A stretch of DNA of 12,500 nucleotides from Candidatus Aenigmatarchaeota archaeon (GTDB taxonomy: Archaea > Aenigmatarchaeota > Aenigmatarchaeia > QMZS01), in NCBI GenBank assembly GCA_003663295.1, contig QMZS01000020.1:1-12500 (forward strand), read 5' to 3'. Each line of letters opens with the position of its first letter. Position 1 is the first letter of the stretch. This document shows positions 6,599 through 12,500 of this stretch, one piece after another. The position numbers and the translations under genes are program-made. Under the pieces are notes generated by a model. It saw nothing but the letters and a program-made list of their open reading frames with translations. It was not told the origin of the DNA and searched no databases.

Positions 6599-6620
6599 TA
6601 TATTAAAGGTAATTGATTAA

Positions 6621-6630
6621 CTATTTATAA
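6621..6630 (-). promoter_or_regulatory. TATA-like box of the membrane-protein relic
   Basis: The minus strand reads AATTTATAAATAG here, centred about 27 bp before the ATG at 6598, the spacing expected for a leaderless archaeal message. It is called from spacing and composition only. Confidence 0.4.
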
Positions 6631-6694
6631 ATTTACCAAGGTTTATTGTATGTAATCAATTTTATGCCAACCAAACTAAAATCTCTACAATAAA

Positions 6695-7246
6695 TTAGAA
6701 ATACAATCCCTCCAAATCATATCCAACAGTTTCTTCCGCAATCTCTCTGAGAATTTCCGGTGGTATTATTTCAATAGGTTTATCATACCTCTCAGAGATT
6801 GGATTAGCCACAATCCTCTCCTCAATTTGACCATCAAAAATATAAGCTTCCCACCCAAAATCTTCATAAAATTGTTTAATGGTTTTTGCGACATCCCGAA
6901 CCTGAGAACTCCCTTCTATTTGAATGACCTCCAAATCAGGCAAATATAAATCTTCACTGGATTCCGGATTGAAAAGATAACTCGATGATTTAAAATTCTC
7001 ATAAACATCTCCAACTCTTATCATTGGTTGTTGCGCAAACAAAGTCAATAATAAATTTCTGCTGCCTTTTTGCCCAATAACAAATTCATAATCTGGAGTT
7101 TCAACAAAAGGTATATATTTTTCATCAAAAGAGATTAATTTATCATAATCATCAATGGCCATTTTAGTGTACTCTCTGGCAACATCTTCTTCTAATTTCT
7201 CCGCATAGACTTGCTGGGGACTGCAGAATATAATTAATTCGGACAT
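6695..7246 (-). CDS. Hypothetical acidic protein, 183 residues
   Basis: I do not recognise this protein. I chose the ATG at 7246 (MSELIIFCSPQQVYAEKLEE), because a TATA-like box at 7267-7275 is centred about 25 bp upstream of it, which fits a leaderless message. Upstream in-frame candidates (ATG 7257, TTG 7267) would lie before or inside the promoter. The protein is soluble-looking and acidic, with no membrane helix. Notable stretches are EDVAREYTKMAIDDYDKLIS (about 20-40), SRNLLLTLFAQQPMIRVGDV near residues 62-81, DVAKTIKQFYEDFGWEAYIF, and a C-terminal helix PPEILREIAEETVGYDLEGL. It follows pstB on the same strand after a 56-bp gap with its own promoter, so it need not belong to the phosphate operon. 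Confidence 0.75.
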   Translation of the reverse strand: MSELIIFCSPQQVYAEKLEEDVAREYTKMAIDDYDKLISFDEKYIPFVETPDYEFVIGQKGSRNLLLTLFAQQPMIRVGDVYENFKSSSYLFNPESSEDLYLPDLEVIQIEGSSQVRDVAKTIKQFYEDFGWEAYIFDGQIEERIVANPISERYDKPIEIIPPEILREIAEETVGYDLEGLYF

Positions 7247-7266
7247 GAATTTAACCATTAAAAACA

Positions 7267-7275
7267 AATTTATAG
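7267..7275 (-). promoter_or_regulatory. TATA-like box for the 183-residue hypothetical gene
   Basis: The minus strand reads CTATAAATT between the pstB stop and the ATG at 7246. Its centre is about 25 bp before that ATG, so transcription would start at or near the start codon. This supports the shorter start and a transcript separate from the pst operon. Confidence 0.5.
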
Positions 7276-7302
7276 CAAAATGAAATACCTAATTAGGGAT
7301 TA

Positions 7303-8064
7303 TCAACCAAACATCCCATCAAGATAATCTTTGGTTAATTTATTCCTTGGGTTAATGAACATCTTTTCTGTTTTTGAATATTCAATAATCTTTCCATTAA
7401 GCAGATAACAGGAATAATCAGAGATTCTTTTTGCCTGCTGCATATTATGCGTAACAATAATAATGGTTTTTTCGCGTTTTATTTTTTTCAATAAAACTTC
7501 TATTTTTGCTGTGGCAATTGGGTCAAGAGACGAGCAGGGTTCGTCCATCAAAATCACATCAGGGTCATTTGCCAAAGCTCTTGCAATGCACAACCTCTGC
7601 TGCTGACCCCCAGAAAGTCCAAAAGCTGAACAATTTAAACAGTCTTTAACTTCAGTCCATAAATCCGCTTTTTCCAAACTGCTTCTTACAATTTGTTTTA
7701 TTATATTTTTGTCCTTCATATTTTGTATTCTCAAACCATACGCAACATTATCAAAGATGGACATTGGGAAGGGATTTGGCTTTTGGAACACCATCCCGAT
7801 TTTTTTCCTTAGTTCAATTATATCCGCATTTTTTCCGTAAATATCTTCGTTGTTGTAAATTATCCTGCCGTCAATTTTTGCAATTGGAATTAAATCATTC
7901 ATCCTGTTGACGCACCGAATCAATGTAGACTTCCCGCATCCTGAAGGACCAATCAACGCTGTGATTTTTTTTGGATAGATTTTCAGATTTACCCCGAACA
8001 AAATCTGTTTGCTTCCATACCAGAAACCCGTATTCTTAAACTCAATCTTTATTTTCTCTCTCAT
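7303..8064 (-). CDS. pstB: Phosphate ABC transporter ATP-binding protein PstB
   Basis: This 253-residue ATPase subunit drives phosphate import through PstC-PstA at the inner face of the membrane. All ABC motifs are intact: Walker A GPSGCGKST (39-47), Q-loop Q94 in VFQKPNPFPMSIFDNVAYG (a PstB hallmark), signature LSGGQ (150-154), Walker B VILMDEP (170-176), D-loop SSLD (178-181) and switch histidine H206 in VTHNMQQA. CVNRMNDLIP after Walker A is also typical of PstB, since other ABC ATPases lack it. The length is normal. The start is one base after the pstA stop, so it is the last gene of a tightly packed operon. Confidence 0.97.
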   Translation of the reverse strand: MREKIKIEFKNTGFWYGSKQILFGVNLKIYPKKITALIGPSGCGKSTLIRCVNRMNDLIPIAKIDGRIIYNNEDIYGKNADIIELRKKIGMVFQKPNPFPMSIFDNVAYGLRIQNMKDKNIIKQIVRSSLEKADLWTEVKDCLNCSAFGLSGGQQQRLCIARALANDPDVILMDEPCSSLDPIATAKIEVLLKKIKREKTIIIVTHNMQQAKRISDYSCYLLNGKIIEYSKTEKMFINPRNKLTKDYLDGMFG

Positions 8065-8065
8065 A

Positions 8066-8920
8066 CTACCACGCCTTTTTCTTCCTCAAATTATATCTTA
8101 ATGCAAACACGCCTAAGTTCAGCATAAATATTAAAGCCACCAGCACCAACGCAGTTCCCAGGGCATATTCTCTTGCGTAAGGACTGGAATGTTGGGTTGC
8201 CAAGATATACAAATGATAGGGCATTGCCATAAATTTATCAAATGGGGAACTTGGGAGATGGGCTATGAAAAATGTGGCTCCAACCATAATAATCGGTGCA
8301 GTCTCTCCCATGGCTCTGGACAATCCAAGTATTGCTCCGGTCATTATTCCGCTAAAAGAATGAGGCAGAACATTTGTTTTTATGGTCTGCCATTTTGTGG
8401 CTCCTAATGCATAACTTCCTTCTCTGAATGAATTGGGAACTGCTTTAAGAGACTCTTCGCTCGCAGTTATTATCCATGGCAGGGTCATGCATCCAAGGGT
8501 CAATGATGCGGCAATAAGTGATCCCCCCAATTTCAAAAACAAAGCAAAAAACGCCAGACCAAAAATCCCGTAAACTATTGAGGGCACGCCAGCAAGATTT
8601 CTTATTGCGAGTTTAATTGTCCTCGTAAGCAGATTTTCTTTCGCGTATTCATTTAAATAAATAGCTGTGCAAATGCCAAGAGGTATTGACACAACAGAAA
8701 CCCCGACTGCGAGAAGGAATGTTCCAAAAATTGCGGGGAAAATTCCTCCCTGCGTAATCTCCCTATGAGACCACATATTCACAAGAAAGTTTAGATTCAC
8801 AACGCCCGCTCCCCCATAAAAAATAAATATCAATACAAACAACAAAATTGCGACTGACAGAATCATAGTTGATTGGAAAAATACAAAATAAATTTTCTGC
8901 TTTGAATGTTCGCTCACCAT
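8066..8920 (-). CDS. pstA: Phosphate ABC transporter permease PstA
   Basis: This 284-residue MetI-like permease forms the phosphate channel with PstC. It has about six membrane helices, the first at residues 17-37. The cytoplasmic coupling (EAA) loop is at residues 166-201: FREGSYALGATKWQTIKTNV, then PHSFSGIMTGAILGL followed by SRAMGETAPI, which docks on PstB. GGIFPAIFGTFLL (58-70) and the ETAPIIMVGA stretch are typical of PstA. The ATG overlaps the last 7 bases of pstC, implying translational coupling. Nothing is missing. Confidence 0.96.
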   Translation of the reverse strand: MVSEHSKQKIYFVFFQSTMILSVAILLFVLIFIFYGGAGVVNLNFLVNMWSHREITQGGIFPAIFGTFLLAVGVSVVSIPLGICTAIYLNEYAKENLLTRTIKLAIRNLAGVPSIVYGIFGLAFFALFLKLGGSLIAASLTLGCMTLPWIITASEESLKAVPNSFREGSYALGATKWQTIKTNVLPHSFSGIMTGAILGLSRAMGETAPIIMVGATFFIAHLPSSPFDKFMAMPYHLYILATQHSSPYAREYALGTALVLVALIFMLNLGVFALRYNLRKKKAW

Positions 8921-9810
8921 TTGTATTTCCTTGCCCTATTTTCTATAATAATATCTGAAATGAAATTTACAATAAAAGTCATGACAAACAACACCAGCCC
9001 TATAGCAAAAAGAGCCTCATAATGCAAACTTCCTGTTACAACCTCTTTTATTTCTATTGCAATGTTAGCGGTCATTGGTCTTACCGGGTCAAAAAATGAT
9101 GTTGGCATTGCCATAGCATTTCCCGCCACCATCAAAACCACCATTGTTTCCCCAATTGCCCTGCCAAGCCCAAGCATTATGGCAGCCACAATCCCGGACA
9201 AAGCCGCGGGGAATAAAGTCATCCTTATCATCTGCCATTTGGTCGCCCCTAATGCCAGACTGGCTTCCCTAAATTCATTTGGCAGCGAGGTCAAAACATC
9301 TTCTGAGATGCTAATAATTGTGGGCAAAACCATTATCCCAACTATAACCGAAGAAGTAAGAGCATTAAGTCCATGACTTAACCCAAAAACCTGGGAAATC
9401 AATGGGGAAAGAAATAAGATACCTATCAATCCCAGCACAACCGAAGGGATACCCGCAATCATTTCTATGGCTGGCTTTAACAATTCCCTTGTTTTTGTGC
9501 CCGCAATCTCTGACAGATATATGGCTCCCGCCAGACCCATTGGTATTGCCATTACCAAAGAACCAAATGCCATCATCAAAGTACCGATTATCAGGCTCAA
9601 TATCCCCCAGCTTGGTTCTCCGTACGCAGCAGGATTCCATTGTTCGCCCAAGAAAAAGTCTGTTGGAGTTATTTCCGAAAAAGTATGAATCCCGGTAACA
9701 AAAAGAAAAGCAAATATTCCAATCAGTATCAACAAAGTCATGATTCCTGTTGTGGAAAAAAACAGTCCAATTAATTTTTCTTTGGTTTTGTAATTGAACA
9801 TATTATCCAC
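8914..9810 (-). CDS. pstC: Phosphate ABC transporter permease PstC
   Basis: This 298-residue permease partners PstA in the high-affinity phosphate importer. It has six predicted helices, the first at residues 18-38. The EAA coupling loop at residues 180-216 reads FREASLALGATKWQMIRMTL, then LGLGRAIGETM. The segment GEPSWGILSLIIGTLMMA (65-82) and the residues around AGIPSVVLGLIG (119-130) are standard PstC. The start shown is GTG 9810, only a few bases after the pstS stop. An in-frame ATG at 9801 (MFNYKTKEK) is an equally plausible start, three residues shorter. Confidence 0.95.
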   Translation of the reverse strand: MDNMFNYKTKEKLIGLFFSTTGIMTLLILIGIFAFLFVTGIHTFSEITPTDFFLGEQWNPAAYGEPSWGILSLIIGTLMMAFGSLVMAIPMGLAGAIYLSEIAGTKTRELLKPAIEMIAGIPSVVLGLIGILFLSPLISQVFGLSHGLNALTSSVIVGIMVLPTIISISEDVLTSLPNEFREASLALGATKWQMIRMTLFPAALSGIVAAIMLGLGRAIGETMVVLMVAGNAMAMPTSFFDPVRPMTANIAIEIKEVVTGSLHYEALFAIGLVLFVMTFIVNFISDIIIENRARKYKW

Positions 9811-9813
9811 AAT

Positions 9814-10755
9814 CTAAATCTTATTCCACAACATGTTATTGTGATTCCTGTCTTCTGAAGTTATTGGAACAAATCCAGCTTCCTTTACAATTTCCTGTCC
9901 TTCAGGGTTTAACTCAAATTTTAAAAAATTGTAAACCATAGAATCCTTAACAGGTTTTTTTGCTAGGTACTGAAGCAATGGTCTGGAAATTGGATATAAA
10001 GAATGCTTTGATTCATCCAATGGGGAAATATATTGGGAATTCTCATCCTTTGCTATTTCCACGATTTTTATTCCACCAACAGGATTGCCTTTTTCGTCCG
10101 AAATATATCCAAGCCCCGCATATCCGATTCCCAGTTTATCCTGTTTTATTGCGTCCACAATTGCTTGGTTCCCTTCTAGGTTCATCATGTAAGGAGAATA
10201 ATCTCCACCCACAACTTTCTTCATAAAATATGAATATGTTCCTGATGTGCTTTGCCTTCCATAAAGAGTAATCTCTTGATTCTTTCCCCCAACTTCATTC
10301 CAGTTTGTAATTTCTCCTTTGTAGATTTTGCTTATCTGTTCTATAGTCAACTTTGATGCAGGATTATCCTTGCTTACAATAACAGATAACATATCTCTTG
10401 CAATTATAAATTCCCATGGGTTTATTCCTCTTTCCTTCGCCTGTTCCATTTCTTCTTCTTTAATGCGCCTTGAAGCATCAGCAATATCAATTTCCCCATT
10501 AATCAACGCCGCAATTCCTGTTCCTGAACCCCCGCCTGTTACAGATATTTTTGCGTCAGGTTTGTTTTGAATGTAAGCTTCAGCCATGTTAGAGACCAAC
10601 TGCAATAAAGTATCTGAACCTTTTATTTCAATATTCTCAACATTATTTGCAATTTCCCCGATAATCTTATTCTCAGTGGTGCACCCCGATATTAAAACAA
10701 TCAACAACAATGCGCCTGCTAAGTAAATTCCTTTCAGTTTTTTATTATCTACCAT
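9814..10755 (-). CDS. pstS: Phosphate-binding lipoprotein PstS
   Basis: This 313-residue substrate-binding protein captures phosphate outside the cell and delivers it to PstC-PstA. The N-terminus is a lipoprotein signal: a basic start KKLKG, a hydrophobic stretch, then the lipobox LISGC with C25 as the anchored residue. Phosphate-contact motifs are visible: IKGSDTLLQL (44-53), the TGGGSGTGIAALINGEIDIA region (73-92) with SR following, and GRQSTSGTYSYF (166-177). The region DMLSVIVSKDNP and the KIYKGEITNWNEVGG stretch are diagnostic of PstS. It is the first gene of the operon. On the minus strand a GGGAGGA sits 2 bases before the ATG, an unusually close Shine-Dalgarno-like sequence. Confidence 0.97.
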   Translation of the reverse strand: MVDNKKLKGIYLAGALLLIVLISGCTTENKIIGEIANNVENIEIKGSDTLLQLVSNMAEAYIQNKPDAKISVTGGGSGTGIAALINGEIDIADASRRIKEEEMEQAKERGINPWEFIIARDMLSVIVSKDNPASKLTIEQISKIYKGEITNWNEVGGKNQEITLYGRQSTSGTYSYFMKKVVGGDYSPYMMNLEGNQAIVDAIKQDKLGIGYAGLGYISDEKGNPVGGIKIVEIAKDENSQYISPLDESKHSLYPISRPLLQYLAKKPVKDSMVYNFLKFELNPEGQEIVKEAGFVPITSEDRNHNNMLWNKI

Positions 10756-10885
10756 AATCCTCCCAATTTATTGCTTCTGCAATTTTAATTTCCATATATC
10801 CATATAGTGGGAGAATATATATAATTAACCTATATAAACTATATAGTTATATAAATATTTATATAGTTATTTTTCTTTTACAATT
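10756..10885. promoter_or_regulatory. Shared divergent control region of pstSCAB and the PhoU-like gene
   Basis: This 130-bp gap is extremely AT-rich between about 10790 and 10870. It contains an 18-bp perfect palindrome TATATAAATATTTATATA (10848-10865), a 12-bp palindrome AACTATATAGTT (10837-10848) and two direct copies of TATATAGTTAT (10840-10850 and 10860-10870), exactly 20 bp apart. It also has paired CATATA units at about 10793-10806. The 18-bp palindrome is centred about 29 bp before the PhoU-gene ATG, so it can serve as that gene's TATA region. A TATA-like AATTATATATATTC on the minus strand near 10814-10826 could drive pstS with a leader of about 40 nt. The repeats may be operator sites; the regulator is not shown. 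Confidence 0.6.
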
Positions 10886-11839
10886 ATGCATAGGAGGAAA
10901 ATACAATTGATTGCTGGCAGCACATATTCCATCTCATTGCCAAAAGAATGGGTTAAAAAGAATAAATTAAAAGAAAAAGATGAACTGTTGATTTATGAAA
11001 AAGACAACAAAACACTGCTCCTATCCTCCCATTCCATCAAAAGAAAAAAAATAAATGAAATTTCCCTGAATATTGATGAATACCTCAGCAATATAGATCA
11101 GATTATATTTGCGTTGTATTATCTTGGAATTGAAAATATCAATTTATTTTCCAAAAAAGAATTAACAAAAGAAGTCAAAACAAAAATCAGAAAGGCTCTG
11201 GCACATATGAGCGGAACTGAAATAAGCTATGAAGACAAGAAAAAAATCAGTTTAAAAATACTGCTGGATGAATCAAAAGTTAATATCTGCCAAATATTTT
11301 ACCGGATAAATATAATACTTGAATTATCTCTTTCAAATATTTTAGATGAACTGGATCTTGAGGAGATAAGACTGAATGAAAATGAAATTGATCGACTGTA
11401 TCATCTTGGGACAAAACTTATTTCATTGTCATTGACAGATTCAAAGATTCTGCATTCATCCAAAATAAAAAATATTTCATTGATTCCTTCATATTTTTTG
11501 ATAAGCAAGAAACTGGAGAATATAGGGGATGATATTTACAGGCTGGGGGAATATTTAAATAATCATGAAATTTGCTTTGAACACAAAAAAGAAATTTTAA
11601 CATTTATTAAAAATAAACTTGACCGGGAAGTAAGTTATCTCAGACACAAAACAGCTAAAATTTTTGAAAAGACAAAAGATGATGACTTTAAAAAAATAAA
11701 TAATCTTATCTCACAGATTAATAATAAAACAATTCAAAATTATCTGGAGGACATAACAAGATATATTGAAGATATCGAAGGAGAAACGGTCAATATATCT
11801 TTTTACAAACAGTTGCTTCAATCCTCTTCCCGCGTATAG
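10886..11839 (+). CDS. phoU: AbrB-PhoU fusion phosphate regulator
   Basis: This 317-residue protein begins with a swapped-hairpin AbrB/MazE-like DNA-binding domain, residues about 3-47 (RRKIQLIAGSTYSISLPKEW, then LKEKDELLIYEKDNKTLLL). Two PhoU-type helical bundles follow. Recognisable pieces are NENEIDRLYHLG (164-175), KKLENIGDDIYRLGEYL (208-224, equivalent to the E-R-I-A-D motif) and RYIEDIEGETVNISF near 292-306. This domain order is common in archaea. PhoU proteins inhibit or signal through the Pst transporter, and the AbrB domain suggests it may also act at DNA. It is divergent from pstS across the repeat-rich gap. ATG 10886 is kept because the conserved domain begins there; the GGAGG just inside the gene is part of the two arginine codons. 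Confidence 0.92.
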   Translation: MHRRKIQLIAGSTYSISLPKEWVKKNKLKEKDELLIYEKDNKTLLLSSHSIKRKKINEISLNIDEYLSNIDQIIFALYYLGIENINLFSKKELTKEVKTKIRKALAHMSGTEISYEDKKKISLKILLDESKVNICQIFYRINIILELSLSNILDELDLEEIRLNENEIDRLYHLGTKLISLSLTDSKILHSSKIKNISLIPSYFLISKKLENIGDDIYRLGEYLNNHEICFEHKKEILTFIKNKLDREVSYLRHKTAKIFEKTKDDDFKKINNLISQINNKTIQNYLEDITRYIEDIEGETVNISFYKQLLQSSSRV

Positions 11840-11927
11840 TTTAGTTTTTATGTTAGAAAGTAAAAATCCTGTTAAAAAGGGGATATGTTTACAAACCTTC
11901 GACTAAATTAATACATCAAAAAATATT

Positions 11928-12500
11928 ATGACAACACTAAAACAGGAACTCCAATCTCTAAAAAACCCGGAGAAAGCAAAAGTTTATTTAGGATTTTTCA
12001 AAACAGGAAAAGGCGAGTATGGGGAAGGAGATATTTTTCTTGGAGTCTCTGTCCCCGAACAGAGAAAGATTGCAAAGAAATACATCAACTTGTCCCTTAA
12101 AGAACTGCAGGAATTATTCTCAACAAACCTCCACGAATATAGAGCATGCTCATTGTTCATATTGATCAACAAATACAGGAAATCAGATGAATCTGGAAAG
12201 AAAGAAATATTTGATTTTTACCTGAAGAACACAATCAATATCAACAACTGGGATCTGGTTGATATATCCGCTCCTCACATTATCGGGGATTATCTCCTGA
12301 ACAAAAACCGGAAAATTCTATACAAACTCGCCAACTCAAAAAATCCGTGGGAAAAAAGAATTTCAATAATCTCAACATTCACTTTCATAAAAAACAACCA
12401 GTTTGAAGACACCCTGAAAATATCCGAAATTCTCCTGAATGACAACCATGATTTAATACACAAAGCCGTTGGGTGGATGTTGAAAGAAATCGGGAAAAGA
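11928..12500 (+). CDS. AlkD-like DNA alkylation repair protein (partial, runs off the window)
   Basis: The frame is open from ATG 11928 to the window end, giving 191 residues of a HEAT-repeat DNA glycosylase of the AlkD family, which removes positively charged alkylated bases such as 3-methyladenine and 7-methylguanine. The catalytic pattern is visible: W108 and D112 in NNWDLVDISAPHIIG, R144 in NPWEKRISIIS, and W183 in KAVGWMLKEIGKR, matching the Trp/Asp/Arg/Trp set of characterised AlkD. The N-terminal G-x-Y-x2-G-D-x-FLG-V-x-V-P block (residues 29-43) is also typical. The family is about 220-240 residues, so roughly the last 30-50 are outside the window. It lies 88 bp after the PhoU-like gene on the same strand, probably as an independent unit. 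Confidence 0.93.
   Translation, partial: MTTLKQELQSLKNPEKAKVYLGFFKTGKGEYGEGDIFLGVSVPEQRKIAKKYINLSLKELQELFSTNLHEYRACSLFILINKYRKSDESGKKEIFDFYLKNTININNWDLVDISAPHIIGDYLLNKNRKILYKLANSKNPWEKRISIISTFTFIKNNQFEDTLKISEILLNDNHDLIHKAVGWMLKEIGKR

Noticed and set aside
9365..9640. 91-residue minus-strand ORF in another frame of pstC
   Set aside because: It is an out-of-frame shadow of pstC, which is intact in its own frame.
8189..10570. Several plus-strand ORFs of 70-104 residues
   Set aside because: All are antisense to the well-identified pstA, pstC and pstS genes and have no recognisable features.
10892..10910. Shine-Dalgarno-like GGAGG followed by TTG as an alternative start for the PhoU-like gene
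   Set aside because: The conserved AbrB domain begins before the TTG, and the GGAGG is explained by two arginine codons.
1..12500. tRNA, rRNA or CRISPR features
   Set aside because: No cloverleaf-like segments, rRNA signatures or regularly spaced long direct repeats were seen by eye on either strand.

Overview
The window is AT-rich archaeal DNA. It carries archaeal-type RNA polymerase subunits (A' and Rpb4/RpoF), ribosomal protein S27e, an archaeal DUF655 gene, and a PhoU protein with an N-terminal AbrB-like domain. Several genes have a TATA-like box about 25 bp upstream of the start codon and no ribosome binding site, which suggests leaderless transcripts. The compact, fragmented informational gene order would fit a DPANN-type archaeon (Woesearchaeota/Pacearchaeota-like), but that placement is an inference.

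Layout. Bases 1-2038 hold informational genes: the 5' part of rpoA1 on the minus strand, then divergently rps27e, rpoF and a DUF655 gene. A long uncharacterised minus-strand gene (2005-3558) converges on DUF655 and overlaps its 3' end. From about 3.6 to 6.6 kb the window looks like a zone of gene decay. It holds a NUDIX hydrolase relic with an early stop codon, a 370-bp stretch without a convincing gene, one intact SdpI/DUF1648 membrane protein gene, a CYTH-domain gene split by an insertion, and a small membrane-protein gene with two apparent frameshifts.

The most interesting object is the insertion in the CYTH gene. About 251 bp lie between two copies of the 7-mer TAAAATG. Removing 258 bp (the insert plus one 7-mer) rejoins the two halves in frame into a 175-residue CYTH protein. 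The insert has long imperfect complementary arms enclosing five consecutive short hairpins, four of them with 3-nt loops, and codes for no protein. It looks like a small non-autonomous, highly structured mobile element.

From 7303 to 10755 on the minus strand is a complete high-affinity phosphate uptake operon, pstS-pstC-pstA-pstB, in transcription order. An AbrB-PhoU regulator is transcribed divergently from a shared AT-rich intergenic region with direct repeats and an 18-bp palindrome. PstS binds phosphate outside the cell, PstC and PstA form the channel, PstB powers it, and the PhoU-like protein probably controls transport or expression. An unrecognised acidic protein gene (6695-7246) follows pstB with its own TATA box. 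The window ends inside an AlkD-like DNA alkylation repair gene. I see no tRNA, rRNA or CRISPR array.
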